A DNA stretch of 64,000 nt from Scylla paramamosain (GCF_035594125.1 NC_087157.1:5453501-5517500), one strand, 5' to 3'; shown: positions 14,120 through 56,434, counted from the stretch's first letter. Numbers and translations are program-made. The notes: generated by a model from the letters alone, not told the origin.

Positions 14120-15179
14120 AGACCAGAGAGAGAGAGAAAGAGAGACCAGATAACACTGACAGGAGCGAAGGAGGCGCTAGGGAGGAGGAGGAAGAGGAAA
14201 AAGTTACGTGATTATGTATTCGATTTACAGTGAAATAAAGTTAGCGCCTCTCTTTCCCAATTAAGTAAGATAAGTATACCAGTGTTTAAGAATCTAATAG
14301 TAAAATACAAATTAAGGTACCAGCGTCAGACAAACAAACATGTTGCAATCGTAATAATGTCAAGAAAACAACGATAATAACAACGACAGTAATGACGGGC
14401 AAACGGATATCCACAGCAAGACATGAAGTGGGCGATGTGAGGCACTGAATGGATGAATGTAAATGAATAAAAAAGAAAAGCCAGTTCAAAGTATAAAACA
14501 AAATCGTTACTTTTTTTCAGGTAAGGTAATGAATATGAGACCAAACACACATGCACTATGAGAAGGAAAGAAAAAAAAGGAGAGGAATACAGACAGAACG
14601 TAAGAAAAGAAAGAAAGAAAGAAGGGAAATTAAGAGAAAAGCAAAGAAACTAAAGAAGCAAAGAAAGAAAAAAAATTCGGTCTTACTTCGAAACCAATTC
14701 CAAAATAATAAAGAAATAACTTACAAAAAAATCACTCCCAATTAATCGTAAACTCCCACTCGACCCTTCCCTCCCCCAGAAGCCTTCACCCCTGACCACC
14801 ACCATATACGACGCTTCACAATTGCCACCCGCGAGCCATCTGGCGGACGAGACCCAAACTCTATTGATTTGTTTACCAACTTTCACGCCGGCAGTCTGAC
14901 GGGAATTAATTTGGGAAGTTTGGACGCTATAAATTCCGAAGGTACCCCTGGGCGAGGCTTCGAGACGTATCGGATAAAATATGATAAAACCGTTGGGGAT
15001 AATTTATAATAGGCATATACAACCTCTCCAGAAGCAGGTGGTGGTGACCGGAGCAGAAGACATCCTGCTTCCTGCTCTATGACTGACTCTGCAGAACCTT
15101 TTCCTGAAACACTTCTCCCCACATTTCCAATACTTTCAAAGCGCTCTAGTTGAAGTTGCATGGATTTTTAAGAGAGTTT
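14120..15179. other. Non-coding, nothing recognised
   Basis: A-rich sequence with GAAAGAAAG runs near 14600-14670. No exon recognised. Confidence 0.45.
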
Positions 15180-15250
15180 TTACGGTTCTAGAGACAGATT
15201 AACAAGGTTTCTACATCATTAACAGGAGAAACACTTGAGAATCCGGCTAG
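15180..15250 (+). repeat. Interspersed repeat fragment with TTGAGAATCC end (copy B)
   Basis: TCTAGAGACAG.TTAACAAGG, TTCTACATCATTAACA and ACTTGAGAATCC match the 3' half of the repeat at 56600-56915 (TCTAGTGGCAGTTTAACAAGG ... ATGAGAATC). Only this end is preserved. Confidence 0.5.
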
Positions 15251-15374
15251 TCATCTTTATGACGTTGGAAAATAGTCGCGGTGAGACAGCAAAGCGTTTT
15301 TTAATACGGGCCGATGACCTTCGTGTGTAGCTACTTCGTGATTCGTGGCCACATCAGCTATTCAAACTCTCCGC

Positions 15375-15376
<2 letters not shown>

Positions 15377-15425
<49 letters not shown>
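15377..15425. repeat. (CA)n microsatellite, 49 bp
   Basis: Perfect CA array. Confidence 0.97.
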
Positions 15426-15427
<2 letters not shown>

Positions 15428-16114
15428 CTAACCCAAAGTCGTGAAACTTTTCAAACTTAGGAAATACAATAAAATAAGATTATTGCACCACAGAATCCTA
15501 TATTTCCTACTCTTTCCTGCAGTTAATCATAGCTGTGACTGAGATTTGAGGTTATATTACTACTGCTACTACTACTATTACTATTACTATACGAAACACC
15601 CGCTTCCTGTTAACTGAAAGCATGATAAAGGAAGAATTGGTCATACCAGTTCTAAAGAGAGAGTTTTAAATCTTAATGTAAAAATGGGAGGATGAGAAAT
15701 TAAAGATTAGTTACCTGGACGTTGCAGTGTGCATGAATGTAACTCCTTCGAAGAGAAGTAAACAGTATGATGGACCGTTTTCATATTATAGTACAATGAA
15801 ATTAAACCAATAAAAAGCTAAAATGGGGAGAAAAAGACAGAATCTGGCAAGAACTTCATCAGGAAAAACTTAGGAGATACATGAAAGAGAGCATGGGATT
15901 TGCAGCTATTACGGAAGATGAGATCCGTGAAGGGATGAAAATGGAAATGATATTCTAACGTGATGTGAGCGAAAAGAGCACATGAGGTGTACATCCCAAT
16001 ATTTAGAACTACTCGTAATAGGCGAGGGAATGAAAGGCGTACTAGATAGTGAGGAGAGTGAGAGGAGGGAAAGTTTCCAGGAATTACTAAGGAGAATGTT
16101 AAGGGAGCGTTACC

Positions 16115-16118
<4 letters not shown>
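15426..16118. other. Non-coding, nothing recognised
   Basis: AT-rich sequence with a short (CTA)n-like run near 15560-15590. No exon recognised. Confidence 0.45.

Positions 16119-16209
<91 letters not shown>
16119..16209. repeat. (GA)n microsatellite, 91 bp
   Basis: Perfect GA array. Confidence 0.97.
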
Positions 16210-16212
<3 letters not shown>

Positions 16213-16410
16213 AAATCAACATTTAACGTCAACGTTGAGAAACTGATAGAATGTATGACCAATTTATGTAGTTCTACATGTATTACATATGCTGATAATT
16301 GTAATTGAAAATAATAACTTCTCTTGTGTATACCATTCACATGCTCATATCAATCGTTTTCTGTGGCAGCATGCCTTCAGAAAGAGTGGAGTATGTGCCT
16401 AGACTTAAGA

Positions 16411-16572
<162 letters not shown>

Positions 16573-16624
16573 TTTTATTTATTTATTTTTTTTATTTATT
16601 TATTTATTTATTTTTGCTGTGCCA

Positions 16625-17770
16625 GTTGTCAATGATCTTAGTTTGACGAATTATGTCATTTTCATTGAAGCCGTTGTTCACTAGTACTTGGGTGGAGCGC
16701 CCAGTTTCTTGATGGACCGTTTCCAGGTGCTGCAGTGCGTGAGTGCGTGAGAAGGATGGAAGGAAGAGAACCCTAAGAAGCGATTCAGAAAGTAAAGGGT
16801 CCAGAGATCAACAATACACAGCGAGGTCCCTTCGTAGTTCTCAATAGTCAGACAGAAAACCTTATAAAAGGTATTGAAAGTATAAAGCAGGTATCTTGTT
16901 GGGGATTCGGGGGCCTTGCAGGCTGTGGTGCCACAGCCTCTAGTGTCCTGAAGGTTCTGGTAGCAGGCAGGTTATCTGGTTAGATTCTGGTGAGCTGTCC
17001 AATTTTATGGAGGAAGACTGGTGTGTTTGTGTCTTGAAGGTCAGGCCGGGATCTTGGGAACTACCCAGTTGGTCTGTTAGTGATGGCCTGTGGATGTGGA
17101 ATGATTAATGCACGTGTCCTTCCATCCCGCCATCTTTGTTTGCTCGGCTGTCAACGGACACGACGCATTCACAATAGCGTCAGTGGGATTTTTTTTTTTT
17201 TTTCGGCAGTGGGAGATATTTTACATAACGGGAACTGATATATTAATAATAAGTAATTATATTAAAAATATTAACTTATATCTTTTTTAACTAAAATGAA
17301 TAACAAAAGAAAATTTCTGCAAAATAGAGATTGCACTTTTGTTTTAGTTACTAATAGTTATATTTGGTTAAGTAGTCTTATTTTAGGTTAGTCCATAGTT
17401 GGGTTTATGTATTTATTTATTTTTTTTTTTTTTCTATAATTGCGATATCGCTTATTTGTGCCAATATTCTTCTGCAACACCTATGCAATAGCGCAGATCT
17501 CTTGCCTTGCTTAGACTTACCAACCGCTTGATCTGCTTAGTAAGCCTCAATTCCCGTTCCCAAAGAGTGTCGTATACGGCTGGGTTTAATTTAATACTAA
17601 AGACTGATTGAAAGACTGATTTGGCAGTTCTATCAGTTGGTCAGTGGTGCGAACACCACAAAGCGACTGAAAAAGAAACTCAAGGAAATAGAAAACAATA
17701 ATAGAAACCAATAAGCGTATGAATACAAGAGGAGGCTCATATAGCAGGAAACAGCCGTTGCAAAGACAAT
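16625..17770. other. Non-coding, nothing recognised
   Basis: Mixed-composition then AT-rich sequence; T-runs near 17190 and 17420. No exon, domain or repeat match recognised. Confidence 0.45.
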
Positions 17771-18019
17771 TTTCTTGACCCACAACTCAACTGTAGCTTC
17801 TTGTGGCTGCGTATCGTGTCTGAATATTTTTACCTATCACACATTGTTGATCGAATTTCCGTATAACATAAAACAAAAGTGCGATTCAACAGATTATCAA
17901 TCATTAAAAATGGGGAATATCGATAAGTTTTATAAGTTTGAATATACGTTAGAATTTCCACGTGTACAAACATTACTGATTTGGTTTTATTGTTATTTTG
18001 ATAAATTTTCACTTAATTC

Positions 18020-18095
18020 TCTAATTTTCACTTCTAGAGCCCCAGTTTTAAGGGGCATTCCACAGGGTAGTGTCCTGGGGCCAACTTTTTTTTTT
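18020..18095 (+). pseudogene. Reverse-transcriptase fragment (non-LTR type)
   Basis: In the frame of 17775-18308 the residues LRGIPQGSVLGPTFFF match the palm-domain motif G(V/I)PQGSVLGP(L/F)LF of non-LTR (LINE) reverse transcriptases. Only this motif survives. It ends in a T-run and is joined directly to Tigger-like sequence, so it is a relic. Confidence 0.6.
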
Positions 18096-18990
18096 TTTTC
18101 TCTTATTTGTTATGTTAATGCCGACACTGATGTGGATGACCTTCTATCACTTGATGTGAATGAAGCAGTTCAATTTGTCATCCAGCAGTACACCAACCCC
18201 AAAGCAATTTCTGTCCACCAATATTGGAGACAATTTACTGTCAGGAATGTCATTGACTTCCTGAAGGCCTGGGGTAATGTTAACATGGCCACAGTTCACC
18301 ATGCTTGACGATCTTTGATACCAGACTTGGTAGCGGATGAACGTGGCCAAGTTCAGAAACATTCATACTCACTTATGGAAGTTGCTGCTGCTGCTGCATG
18401 GCAGGTTCCAGGTTTTGAGAATGTAACACCAGATAAGATTCAAGAAGTGAACACTGCAGGGAACACAATGACACCTGAAATCCTCATGGATGTGGCTGCT
18501 GTTGAGGTTGCTCTATTGAATGTCAAAGTGAATGCAAGGTGTGATGGCAGAAGCTACACCACCCTCTGGTGAACTCATCATGCAGTAGCTGAGTAGAATA
18601 TTGGCAGGGGCTGACACCTTTAAAGACTGCATCATAGAAAATGAAAACTGCAGTGTTTGCATAACTGAAATGCTGCATCAACTGGATAAGGTGATGCATT
18701 ATTATACAGACCTGCATTTGAAGAAAGTGAATGAGAGAAAGCAGACTCCAAATAAGATTTGTTTGTTCTGCTACACCTGCACCACCATCACAGCCAGGAC
18801 TTGTTTCCAGTGTTCAGGATGATGAAGTGGACTTCCTTGGATTTGAGATTGTTTTGCAAGAGGCAGAAAACCTGATGAGAGATCAAGGTGCTGCCAATGA
18901 AAGCAACAATGACAATGGAGACAGCAGCAATAAGGCAGCAATGGTCTCCATTATGTTCATTTAGTGTGACCATGTTCATCCATCTAATTC
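18096..18990 (+). pseudogene. Tigger/pogo-like DNA transposase C-terminus, degenerate
   Basis: The reading frame from about 18114 shows VHQYWRQFTVRNVIDFLKAW, then A, a TGA stop, RSLIPDL, and later VPGFENVTPDKIQ with MTPEILMD. This order is the C-terminal end of TIGD/jerky-type transposases: a helix with W.(K)F.I.D.....AW, then N..W..L.PD, then GF..(V/M)T...I. A further segment, ITEMLHQLDKVMHYYTDLH, continues in another frame near 18660. Damage includes TGA in place of the expected Trp codon at 18306-18308, a stop at 18570-18572 with a frame change before 18601, and another frame change near 18760. The DDE catalytic core and N-terminal DNA-binding domains are absent. This is a dead relic, not a host gene. 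Confidence 0.75.
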
Positions 18991-20999
18991 TCACCCTAAA
19001 TGGGTTTTTGAGTGTATTGGATTCTAGTATTTGATTACTGAACAATCCCAGGCCTCAATTTAGAGTGTAATATGTTAATAATTTAGAACTGGTGTGGGAA
19101 AAAGCTTATATCACATATCTCAGGGTCTCTCACAGCAAGGAAAAATGCAAGCAGATACTGGAACCTTGGAAACCATTCCCAGAATAATGTGGCATCATTA
19201 CAATTGACTGGTTAGATTTTGGCACAGAGAAGGAAAGCCTAACAGTGATTGGCTACCCATCATAGTGTGGGATTTATGAGGTTGGAAAAAAAAAGAAAAA
19301 AAAAAAGATTAGAGCACTACACTTAGATACTGAGAAGTTCATCTAAGAGGTGAGCCATGAAAGACCAGCATCTAGAAATCAAGGCAGTAGCACTGCACTC
19401 AGTTACTGTGACCCAAAGTTTGTCAGCCTTGACTGATCATACCATTAAATTTGCTACAAGTATTGACACCTTTAAAACCTTTTTTTTTTTTTTCCCATGA
19501 CAGTTTAAAAATCTTATCTCTCTTCATTCTGACATATGATCAGTCTTTACCATCTACACCGTCACTTTCTCTACATAGCTCTATAAATAAAGAGGTCACT
19601 TCCTTCGTGATATGTAGTTTGAGCTCTTTCAATCTAGCAAGCAGACATGTATTCCTACTTCATTTCACACATGAGGCATCTCGTGAACAAGAGGCAAATG
19701 TGCCAACCCCATCAAAAATTGAGTTATGCATGTTTTCCACTAGGTGGAAGCACTGAAAATCTCGTGGTGAAGATCGTTTTGTGATTCCGACCCATGGGGG
19801 CTCAGAATTCTAGGTTCAGTCTTCCCTGTTTTCTACACATGGAGTGGCATAGGAGCTCTGGGAATTCTGAGTGTGAGGGGAAAATGTCAGTGTGCAGTCC
19901 AGCCAATTTAAGCAGCTATCTCTGTCCAAGTTAAAGGGCTGTCTCTCAGCCAATCAGGCATGTGAGTGAAGCCCGGTTTTGTTTCATGTTTACACACATT
20001 ATTTTATGGATTACACTTGAATTACTCAGTGCCATGGCAAGTAATACCAACCAGGATAACACTAATACACTGCTGCTTGTGCCTTCATGCAAGAGAAGGC
20101 TTGACTTGACTAAAGTTGCAGAAAAAGGTGAAAGAGACAATGGTTACCATACATAAAATAAAACCTGTTGCCAATAAGATGATAATTTGTAACTAATAAT
20201 TATAATAAAAATTTTAATTATTGAAATTTTTTGGCTGAAAACTTCACACTATCTTAGTTTCATTGACATCTACTACAGAAATTAATTTCCAGTAGATTGA
20301 ACAATAATTACCATATGCTGAAAAAACACAATTTTTTATTTTTTATTTTTCTTATGCATAAATTTGTTTCTTCCAGGGGATTCTAATGATATATAATAAC
20401 AAGCTATTCTGTAATATTCTATGTCTGCCACCTTCACCTAACTTTAAATGCTCATAACTTGAAAGTAAGAAACTGGCGCATTCAACCCTTGTCCATGAGA
20501 CGCCTCATATGTAAGTGTGTTTTATCTATCATAATTACCTGATGTCTCAGGATTAATTGAGTAGATGATGAAAATTCAACAATTTATTCTATGTACAAAA
20601 TTTTTTTTATACTTATAGGTAGGAACCTGACATCCAGAAAAAGGTTGTTAACATACAAAAATATGAGGAGCATTGAAGGATTGGGGAATGAGCTGCTTGT
20701 GGTCTTGGACACTGGTCTGAAAAGACTTAGATAACACTTCAGTTGTAGCTACAATGTGTAACTGCAGCATTTACACACCATGTTACTCATGCTGTGTGGT
20801 GCATCACTCAATGCTAATATGCTACTTGCATGTTTTCAGACCAGTAACAATTGTAATCTTGCTTCTGAAACAGCAGCCTCAATCACAGGGCGGAGAAGAG
20901 CATTCACTCCACACCTGCTAGAAAATGTGAAACCGGAGAGAAATAAGCCTATGATCTCTGTCTCTATGCACACTGGACTAACTTCAGATGGTAGTTTGA

Positions 21000-21000
<1 letters not shown>
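18991..21000. other. AT-rich DNA, nothing recognised
   Basis: The stretch may include 3' sequence of the Tigger-like relic. Small open frames at 19451-19756, 19962-20156 and 20780-21000 have no recognisable domain or splice context. Confidence 0.4.
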
Positions 21001-21079
<79 letters not shown>

Positions 21080-21100
21080 TTATTTATTTATTTATTTATA
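21001..21100. repeat. (TA)n at 21001-21075 followed by (TTTA)n
   Basis: Perfect TA array grading into a TTTA tetranucleotide array. Confidence 0.95.
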
Positions 21101-24100
21101 TATAGTATTTTACCCTTACACACCACTACTAGCTACACCTCAGTGATTTGAACTTTTTAATGGATATTATATTCATATGTTATTCCTGCAAAACAAAACT
21201 GTTGAGCCAAAAGAAAATAAATAATATCTAATGTTCGGATTTAAACTGTTCCTCTAAATATTTATATTGAGTCTGTTTCAGAAAATTTTATGATTAACAT
21301 AATTTAATGTTAACTGAGTATCATTACTGTTATCAGCAAGTTCTATTTTTCCATTATAGTTTTTTAGAAATGTATTGATTACAAAACAGTATGTGGACAT
21401 GTGTTATGCTATGAGTGTCACTATGGGTCTACAAATGAGAGAGGAGCACAGTATAGTGAAATCATTTACCTCCTACTAAATGTGAGTCCTTTAATGGTTT
21501 AACATAGAACGAGTGTATTATAAAAACCTCTCCTGTAATTCTGAATACAAAACAAAAACAGTTTTCTACAAAAATATTTAAAAGCAAAATATATCCATGT
21601 TTAATTTACTAACTATGAAATAACTAAGTAAAAGCTTCTTATCCACTGAGTTCAAAGCAATGGTAGTACACACAAGACAGCCAGTGAGTGTTTCTCTTGG
21701 GCTGTTATAAGATTTTGCATGACATTCACTCTGCATCTCTAGTCAAACTTCAACTTCACTTTCCAGTTTCTTACATGACCACTATAGTGCATGTGTTTCC
21801 TTGCTTGTTTTTTCAGTATTATTCAATGACTTAAATTTTTTTATTTGCATTGCATTTGTGAATTTATTCAAATTACCAGGTCTATTTCATAAAATTAAAT
21901 AAATAAATGAATATATAAATGAACAAATAGTGAAAATTTTTAAACTTCTTAAATCTTATATTAAAGATAAGCACTGAATTATCTGTCTAAAAAATCAAGT
22001 AATATAACAGTTCTTGTCTGGTGGTTAAGCACCCACAAAGCAAAATTAGAGCTAATATAATACCAGTGTATGGTTTGCAGTTTAGCAGGCAACCATTTCA
22101 CATTTCATCATCACAATATTCCTTCACAAAATCAACACTAAAGATACTCACATGCATGAGGCTGAAACCTTGGATACTGATTAGCTACACCTTCCCAAAG
22201 CAATTGGGATGCTCCCTGCAGGAGTGAGGCACACAACACAGAGCTCAAAATTCAGTTGTCATTAACTCAACTTGGAGAGTGTCTAGATTATGTGTTACAA
22301 ATTGATTGGAAAAAAAAAAAAAAAATGTGTGTCAGAGAAAGAGGTTATATTTTTAGCATCTTAAAAGATGCTAAAATTGTTTAGATGTGTTGCCTGGGCC
22401 TAAAATTCTGATCCAGAAGAAGATAATCCTGAGAGATGATAGTATATCAAATCAGAGCCTGAGCTGCATCCACCCTCCTTTGAGTTTGCCAATTAGTACA
22501 CTCCTTTCCCAGCAGCAGCAGTACTTCAGGAATGAGGTGCACGCCAGCTCAGACTTGGCACCTCAGCTAACTTTAAACACCGATTCCTATTTTTTTTTTT
22601 TTTTTTTTTTTGTGTCGACTGCCTCATTGCTGTAACAAACATCACAATTATGCAAATAAGTAAAAATGTTTCAAGCTACAAACACAATATAATGTTGCAA
22701 GTGAAGGCTGTCTCTTGCTCCTAAGCTCACATTATCAACATTTATCGACTCCTCAGAATAACATCATTACATTTATGAATATACTGTTACATAATTCAAT
22801 GATTTACAGAATAAAAAAAAAATAATACAGTCATGTAGTCCTTTAAAATCTCTTTGAAAGTAAAGTAGTATGACACTTTTCACTAAACTTCACATCATGG
22901 GCTATGTCATATATTTTTTTTCACATGTACATCATGACAGGCAGAGAAATTGTGACAAGCTTACAAAAAGATGTATGTATGTATAAATATTTTCTGCTTA
23001 TTAAATTCAAGATCCACTTTTGAATGTGAAAAAGTGGACTGTGACGAAACTGTAATGTTTCTGTCTTGGTGGTCAGCCTGGGTGTGGATTGTGAGCTGCA
23101 TAGGACCTCTTTCTCAAAACAGCACTTTCACACATCATTCCATTGTAAGCAGTAATCGGTCATCTGTATTCAGAAGTCTTGTGTCAGTTATTGGTACTGT
23201 ATCCTTGACACACAGCAGCAGAAAGTCAGTGGACTGGAAAGAACACACTAAATATCTTGATGAAATAACCACACAGAGACATTCTGTTTGCTTGCTTCAT
23301 ACAAGGAAGGTTTATAATAATTTCAGAAGTTAATGGATGTCAAGCTTAATCAACATCATAAAAAAGTATATTTTCATAACCAGAAATGGCTTTAATCACT
23401 AGAAGTGCCTACAGAAACTTATTTGTTCTTCCATAGTGATGCTACTACGGTTTTTAAGTAAAATTCTTATAGACAAAATTATATAAGTACTAAAAGATTA
23501 CAGAGCATTTCAATCATAAACATAGTAGTAAATGCTTATTGCCATTTTTTTTACCCATCAACTATAACATGAAAACATGAATAAACGCAATTTTGCATGT
23601 GGTATCACAGCCCATGAAACCATTAATTGGCTACTTCATTTGTATGTAAAGCTACCTACTTTTTCTCTTCATCAAACATTAATATTTACAAAGCAATAAC
23701 GATAATTGAATCACTATTAATTTTCATCACATCAATTCAGCTTTTAAATAAAATTTTGTGATTTAAATATATATGTATATGCAATTAGTTTGACAATATG
23801 CCAAATCTTATTTCTATACAAAGTATTGAAATCATTTCCCCCCCAAAATTGTAACATACAATTGGTACAAAATACATATGCTGAAAAAGAAAAATCAAAC
23901 AGTAGCTGTAATCATACTACCTAATCAAATGATTATAAATCAAACATTACAGCATACATTATAACTAAACATGATTTGTGGCACGGTGCACCACTGGCAA
24001 TCTAAATTCCTTCTCTTTCACACTGACACATGCATACAGTCTGCACAACATCAACTGTATTATAATAGCCTATATCACTTTTCTAACTCTTTGTAAGGTT

Positions 24101-27100
24101 GTTATTGTGTTACGCAGGTGTTGCTCTCTCCCCATATTTGTGGAAGTTTCCTAAAGTGTTCTGGAAATGCTGCCATTCTATTAATGGACCTGCTATAGAA
24201 AATTATTATGCTTATATCTTCTATATAAAAATGCTGCTAGGGATTGGGAATTGAAAAAAAATGGAGTAAGAATGTGAAGTATAAATCATTTTGAGCAAAA
24301 AATAATAATCTTTCATCATTCCCCTTCTTGGTTTCTTGCATACATCATAAATCTTTACATTACAGATCATGGGAAAAGGAGAGGATTTATAAATGCCATA
24401 ACCAACATCCCTAATAAACATTAACCACACAGCACTACGGAAAATATATATCACCCTACTCTGATCAGCTCACACATTTATTGCTTTCTTATTGTCATAG
24501 TCTAGAGTTTCACAAATTCTTAGACACAATGACCGAGGCGCCGATGCAAGACGAGGAGCTAAGACCAAGGCCTCTTCATATATTTATGCTATGTATGTAC
24601 ATCATCTCTGCATTTTTACAACCCAAAAGATTATGGACCCTTACACTTTATGCTTCATTTCTTATATCCTGTGTGTTGCTTTATAGATGGCTGAAAACAT
24701 CTTGTCCAATTCACAGAAAGCATGTCCATTAAACTAAAACATATCAAAAGTAGAAGCAAGTAATATGAAAACAAAAGTTAGAATAATTACAAGGGGCACA
24801 TTGTGGTATGATTCACTGATTCTGATTTGTGTGATTCTATGGAATAAACACATAATAATAAAGATAAATACTTAAATAAACAAATTTTTTGATTGAGTAA
24901 AATACAAAAAAAGATACTAGTAAATCAATAAAAGCTGCCTTGTGCAAATTAGTAGTTGTCTGCATGGTGTTTTATTTTAATTGGTTATATGTCCTCACAT
25001 TGCATTCAGGTGTGATCTCGACTTCAATACAACATATGAAAATGCATTCAAGATATTGCAATACTGCATCCAGAATATATTTATTTTGGGGGTTAATGAT
25101 CAGAAAATTGTTATCATGGGTATACTTCCAGTATTTAGTAGTTTGGCATACCACTGATCTGTGTATAATACAAGGAGTACACATCTATGGTGCTAATTCT
25201 GTTCGTCTCAAAAAAAAAAATTTTGTTTGTTTGTTTGTTTGTTTGTTTTGGGGGGCAGGTTTATGTCACTGTTATTCAGTAGAGATGATCTTAAACCAAA
25301 AAATTCCACACATTAATTCAAGCATGCACCTGTATGTTAGTTATGTGGATCTGTCATGAGATCAAAGGCTTGCTTCCCTTCACTGAAGAGCATCACTACT
25401 GACATGTGAAACTGGGGCTACCTGCTTTCAAAATAAAAACTGGATAGTGTAAAAACGCCATGAAAAATAACTATTCACAAATTAGAGGAGTGAGAGTATG
25501 AAAATCCTATGCATAACTGGAAATACAGAAGAAGAGATTAACTGAGATATGCAAGGGAGTGCATGTGTGCAAACTACTGCAATACAAGATCACAAAATGA
25601 AGTGTCACCAAGGATGTGGAAAAACAAATTAGAAAATCATAAAATGCTATACAAATTTAGAAATACATCACAGACATGAAAATTAGGTGAAACCATTTGG
25701 TTCAACAAACTAGACAGGGATGCCAATAAAAATGGTAATGAGAGATGTGTCAAAGCCAAGTAAAAAGAAATTATCTGAGCACATGAAAAGGATGGTGGAA
25801 GCAAATTTATGGTGCTCATAATGGGAGGTGTAGAGAACACTTCAAGAAAAATATGTAAGAAAAGTGGGCATGTTGGTCATGTCATGTTGGTATGTGCATA
25901 GAAGGGCAAGAGTTGCAATTATTTTGTTGCAACTCGAATGGTGAAATAAGACTGCAGACAATAAGAATGAGAAAAATCTAGTTAGACCTTGGTGATCACT
26001 GTCATTTATGGTTTAATCATTAAAGTTCACATACATATTTGTCTCTTGTGGCTGTCTCAAGATCAGTTTGTCATATCTCAAGAAATTCATCATTACAAGA
26101 GTTGCTAGAGGGCACAAAGTTTAAAAATTCCCAATTCTAATAGTAAAATATTGCTTTCTGTACAGTTTGCATTACAGTCTGTTATTCCAGAAAGCTTCAT
26201 ACAACAAACACAGTCATGAGTGAATCTAACGAGCATGTTTGTTTATCTACGTACTTTAAGCACACACTTCATACTTGTGGAATGATAATTTTCAAATTGG
26301 GAACAACATTTATGAATTGAGTCAGGTAGTGATACCAAAAACATATGGCAAAAACTCACAAGTCAGCACAGCCAGAACAATAACAGCACAAATCTGTGGA
26401 TACTTAAACCTTTATATTAAAATGTAAAATAAGAAGAATATTCAATATTTTATAAATCCACCCAAAGGAAGCTTTTTGTTGGAAAAGACATACCACAGCA
26501 CCCAGCTTATTTGTGCCCTTATTTACCTTTTTATAAGCACATATCTTATTTAACTTTTCCTTTTATAGAAAACTAGCTTTCCTCAAGATGACGACAACTT
26601 ATATGGCTGAACGTAAAGATTTTCCAATGGTATACATATGTACAAAATATACACATATATATACACCAAAAGGAAGGCAATCAAGAGCACAGTAACTAGG
26701 CATATTCTGTGAGGCTTGTCACCTGAAGTGTATGCACTCATTTGTGCTGCAACAATGTTTGCTTCTTTCAATATCAGTTTCTGTAATCAAATATGAGAGC
26801 CGGGACTCTAATTTTGTAGTGCATTTATCTTTTTACATACAGGCAAGAGCTGTGGTGATGAGAAAAGGAAGGAGAATTTAGTGACATCACTGGAAAGATG
26901 TTAGAAGTTGTTAGGATCACATTTGACCTTTGTTCTTGTAGTGTCAAGAAACAAGCATTCTTGATTTTTTTTTCTCTAGGCAGCAAAGGAAAGAAGAAGA
27001 AAAAAAAAAATCATAAATAATGACTGAATCTTCTTTTAACAACAGATGAGGTGCCATAAATCAACTTGGCAGTGGGAACATATATTTCACCTGAAAATCA

Positions 27101-28529
27101 TGTGTCCCTTGTGTTAAATGTCTATAAAGTATCTTTTATGGGTTGAAAATACATTCCATACTTCACATACAGGCACTCTGAACAAAAGTGAAAGGTGTGG
27201 AAAGTGGCTGACTTTAATATTCATATCAATAGACTTGTAGCTCAGCATTCATACAGTGTAAATTTCTAAACTTCATTAATTACATAATCTAAATAACATA
27301 CAAAACAAACTTCCCATTGACAAAAATTTACTAAAATTCTGAAGAAAGATTACAGAAATAAAGAAATGAGTCAATATTACATGAATGTAGTAGATGTCAT
27401 AGATCTGACAATGTTGACATATGTAATTCACATACTGAGTTATTCTGTGTACATTGCTAGGCTGTACAACACTGTGACACTAATCAAGCATCAACACAAT
27501 TGTAAACAATACTAATTAATGCATTAGATGGGAAAAGGGCACGAACTTATGCAAGAAGAATAATGTGTGTACATAAATCTAAATCATAATGGAAGGCAAA
27601 GTAAATTATGGCAGGCATTTCTGACACTGGCCATTTCATTTCTTTTATAATGACTACTTTTAGTTTGAGACCACTGCACTGTGATTTTAATGAAATTCCA
27701 TAATATAGTCCAAATAATACAACAAAACAAAACATTCATTGCAATTTAAATATACACAAACAACAAAATGATAATTCTTGGGAAAAAAATATAAATATAT
27801 AGTTTAAGTTGTCACTGGCATGAAAAATCATGCTTGCATCTTCCTCAGCTACTATGGAAGTTTTCACATTTATATAATTAACATGGTATGTACAAGTAAC
27901 TTCAATAAATCTTTTTGGTCATCCTTTTCATGTGATTCCTCTCATTTACACAGTAAGGCCATACACACACTGAGTGCCTGATGCATATAGGGAAAAGAAT
28001 GTAATTTCTTCAAATCAAGAAGGCAATAATGTCTTTCCATATAAACACTCATGTAATTTTCATCTTAGAGGGTTGGAACAGCTCATGCAGATGCTTCACT
28101 AACATATGTTTATCTGCTGTGAATCATGGGGATGGTCATGAAAATTAGCAAGCTAGCACCTATTTTTTTGGACTTCAGATGTTCAACTACAATTACAATA
28201 ACTGCACTCAAGTAATAAAAATGAAAAAAAGGAAAAACATTTCTAGATAATGAAATCATCTTCTATATGCACAAGATGTAAAATATTTTGAAGTAATCTA
28301 ATCTTTGCATGGTCAAACAATGCCGGATAAATGAGGGTCCACTGTAATAAAAAATGTATCAGCAAATTGTGTGTGTGGGTAGCAAAAATAATATAATGGA
28401 TATTATAATGTAAAAATTGTAACATTTCTCAGCTATCACTCAGTATCTAGTATTTATCAATCACATAACCACATCTTTCAACACTTAACTCAACAGTCAC
28501 AGAGATGAAAAATACAGGTACTTTAATGG
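21101..28529. other. AT-rich DNA downstream of the M13 gene, nothing certain
   Basis: Over 7 kb with few long simple repeats, in contrast to the flanks. It lies 3' of the minus-strand M13 gene and must hold its 3' UTR. Minus-strand AATAAA candidates exist (for example TTTATT on the plus strand at 24477-24482), but the polyA site cannot be chosen. Short open frames at 22387-22635, 22971-23333 and 24529-24732 match nothing I recognise. Confidence 0.5.

Positions 28530-56434
<27,905 letters not shown>

Noticed and set aside
19962..20156. Possible N-terminal part of a Tigger-like transposase (KRRLDLTKVAEKGE)
   Set aside because: Too short and weak, and it lies downstream of the C-terminal relic in the same orientation, so the order is wrong for one element.
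22971..23333. 120-codon plus-strand open frame
   Set aside because: AT-rich surroundings, no recognisable domain, no clear splice sites or start context. Left unannotated as a gene.
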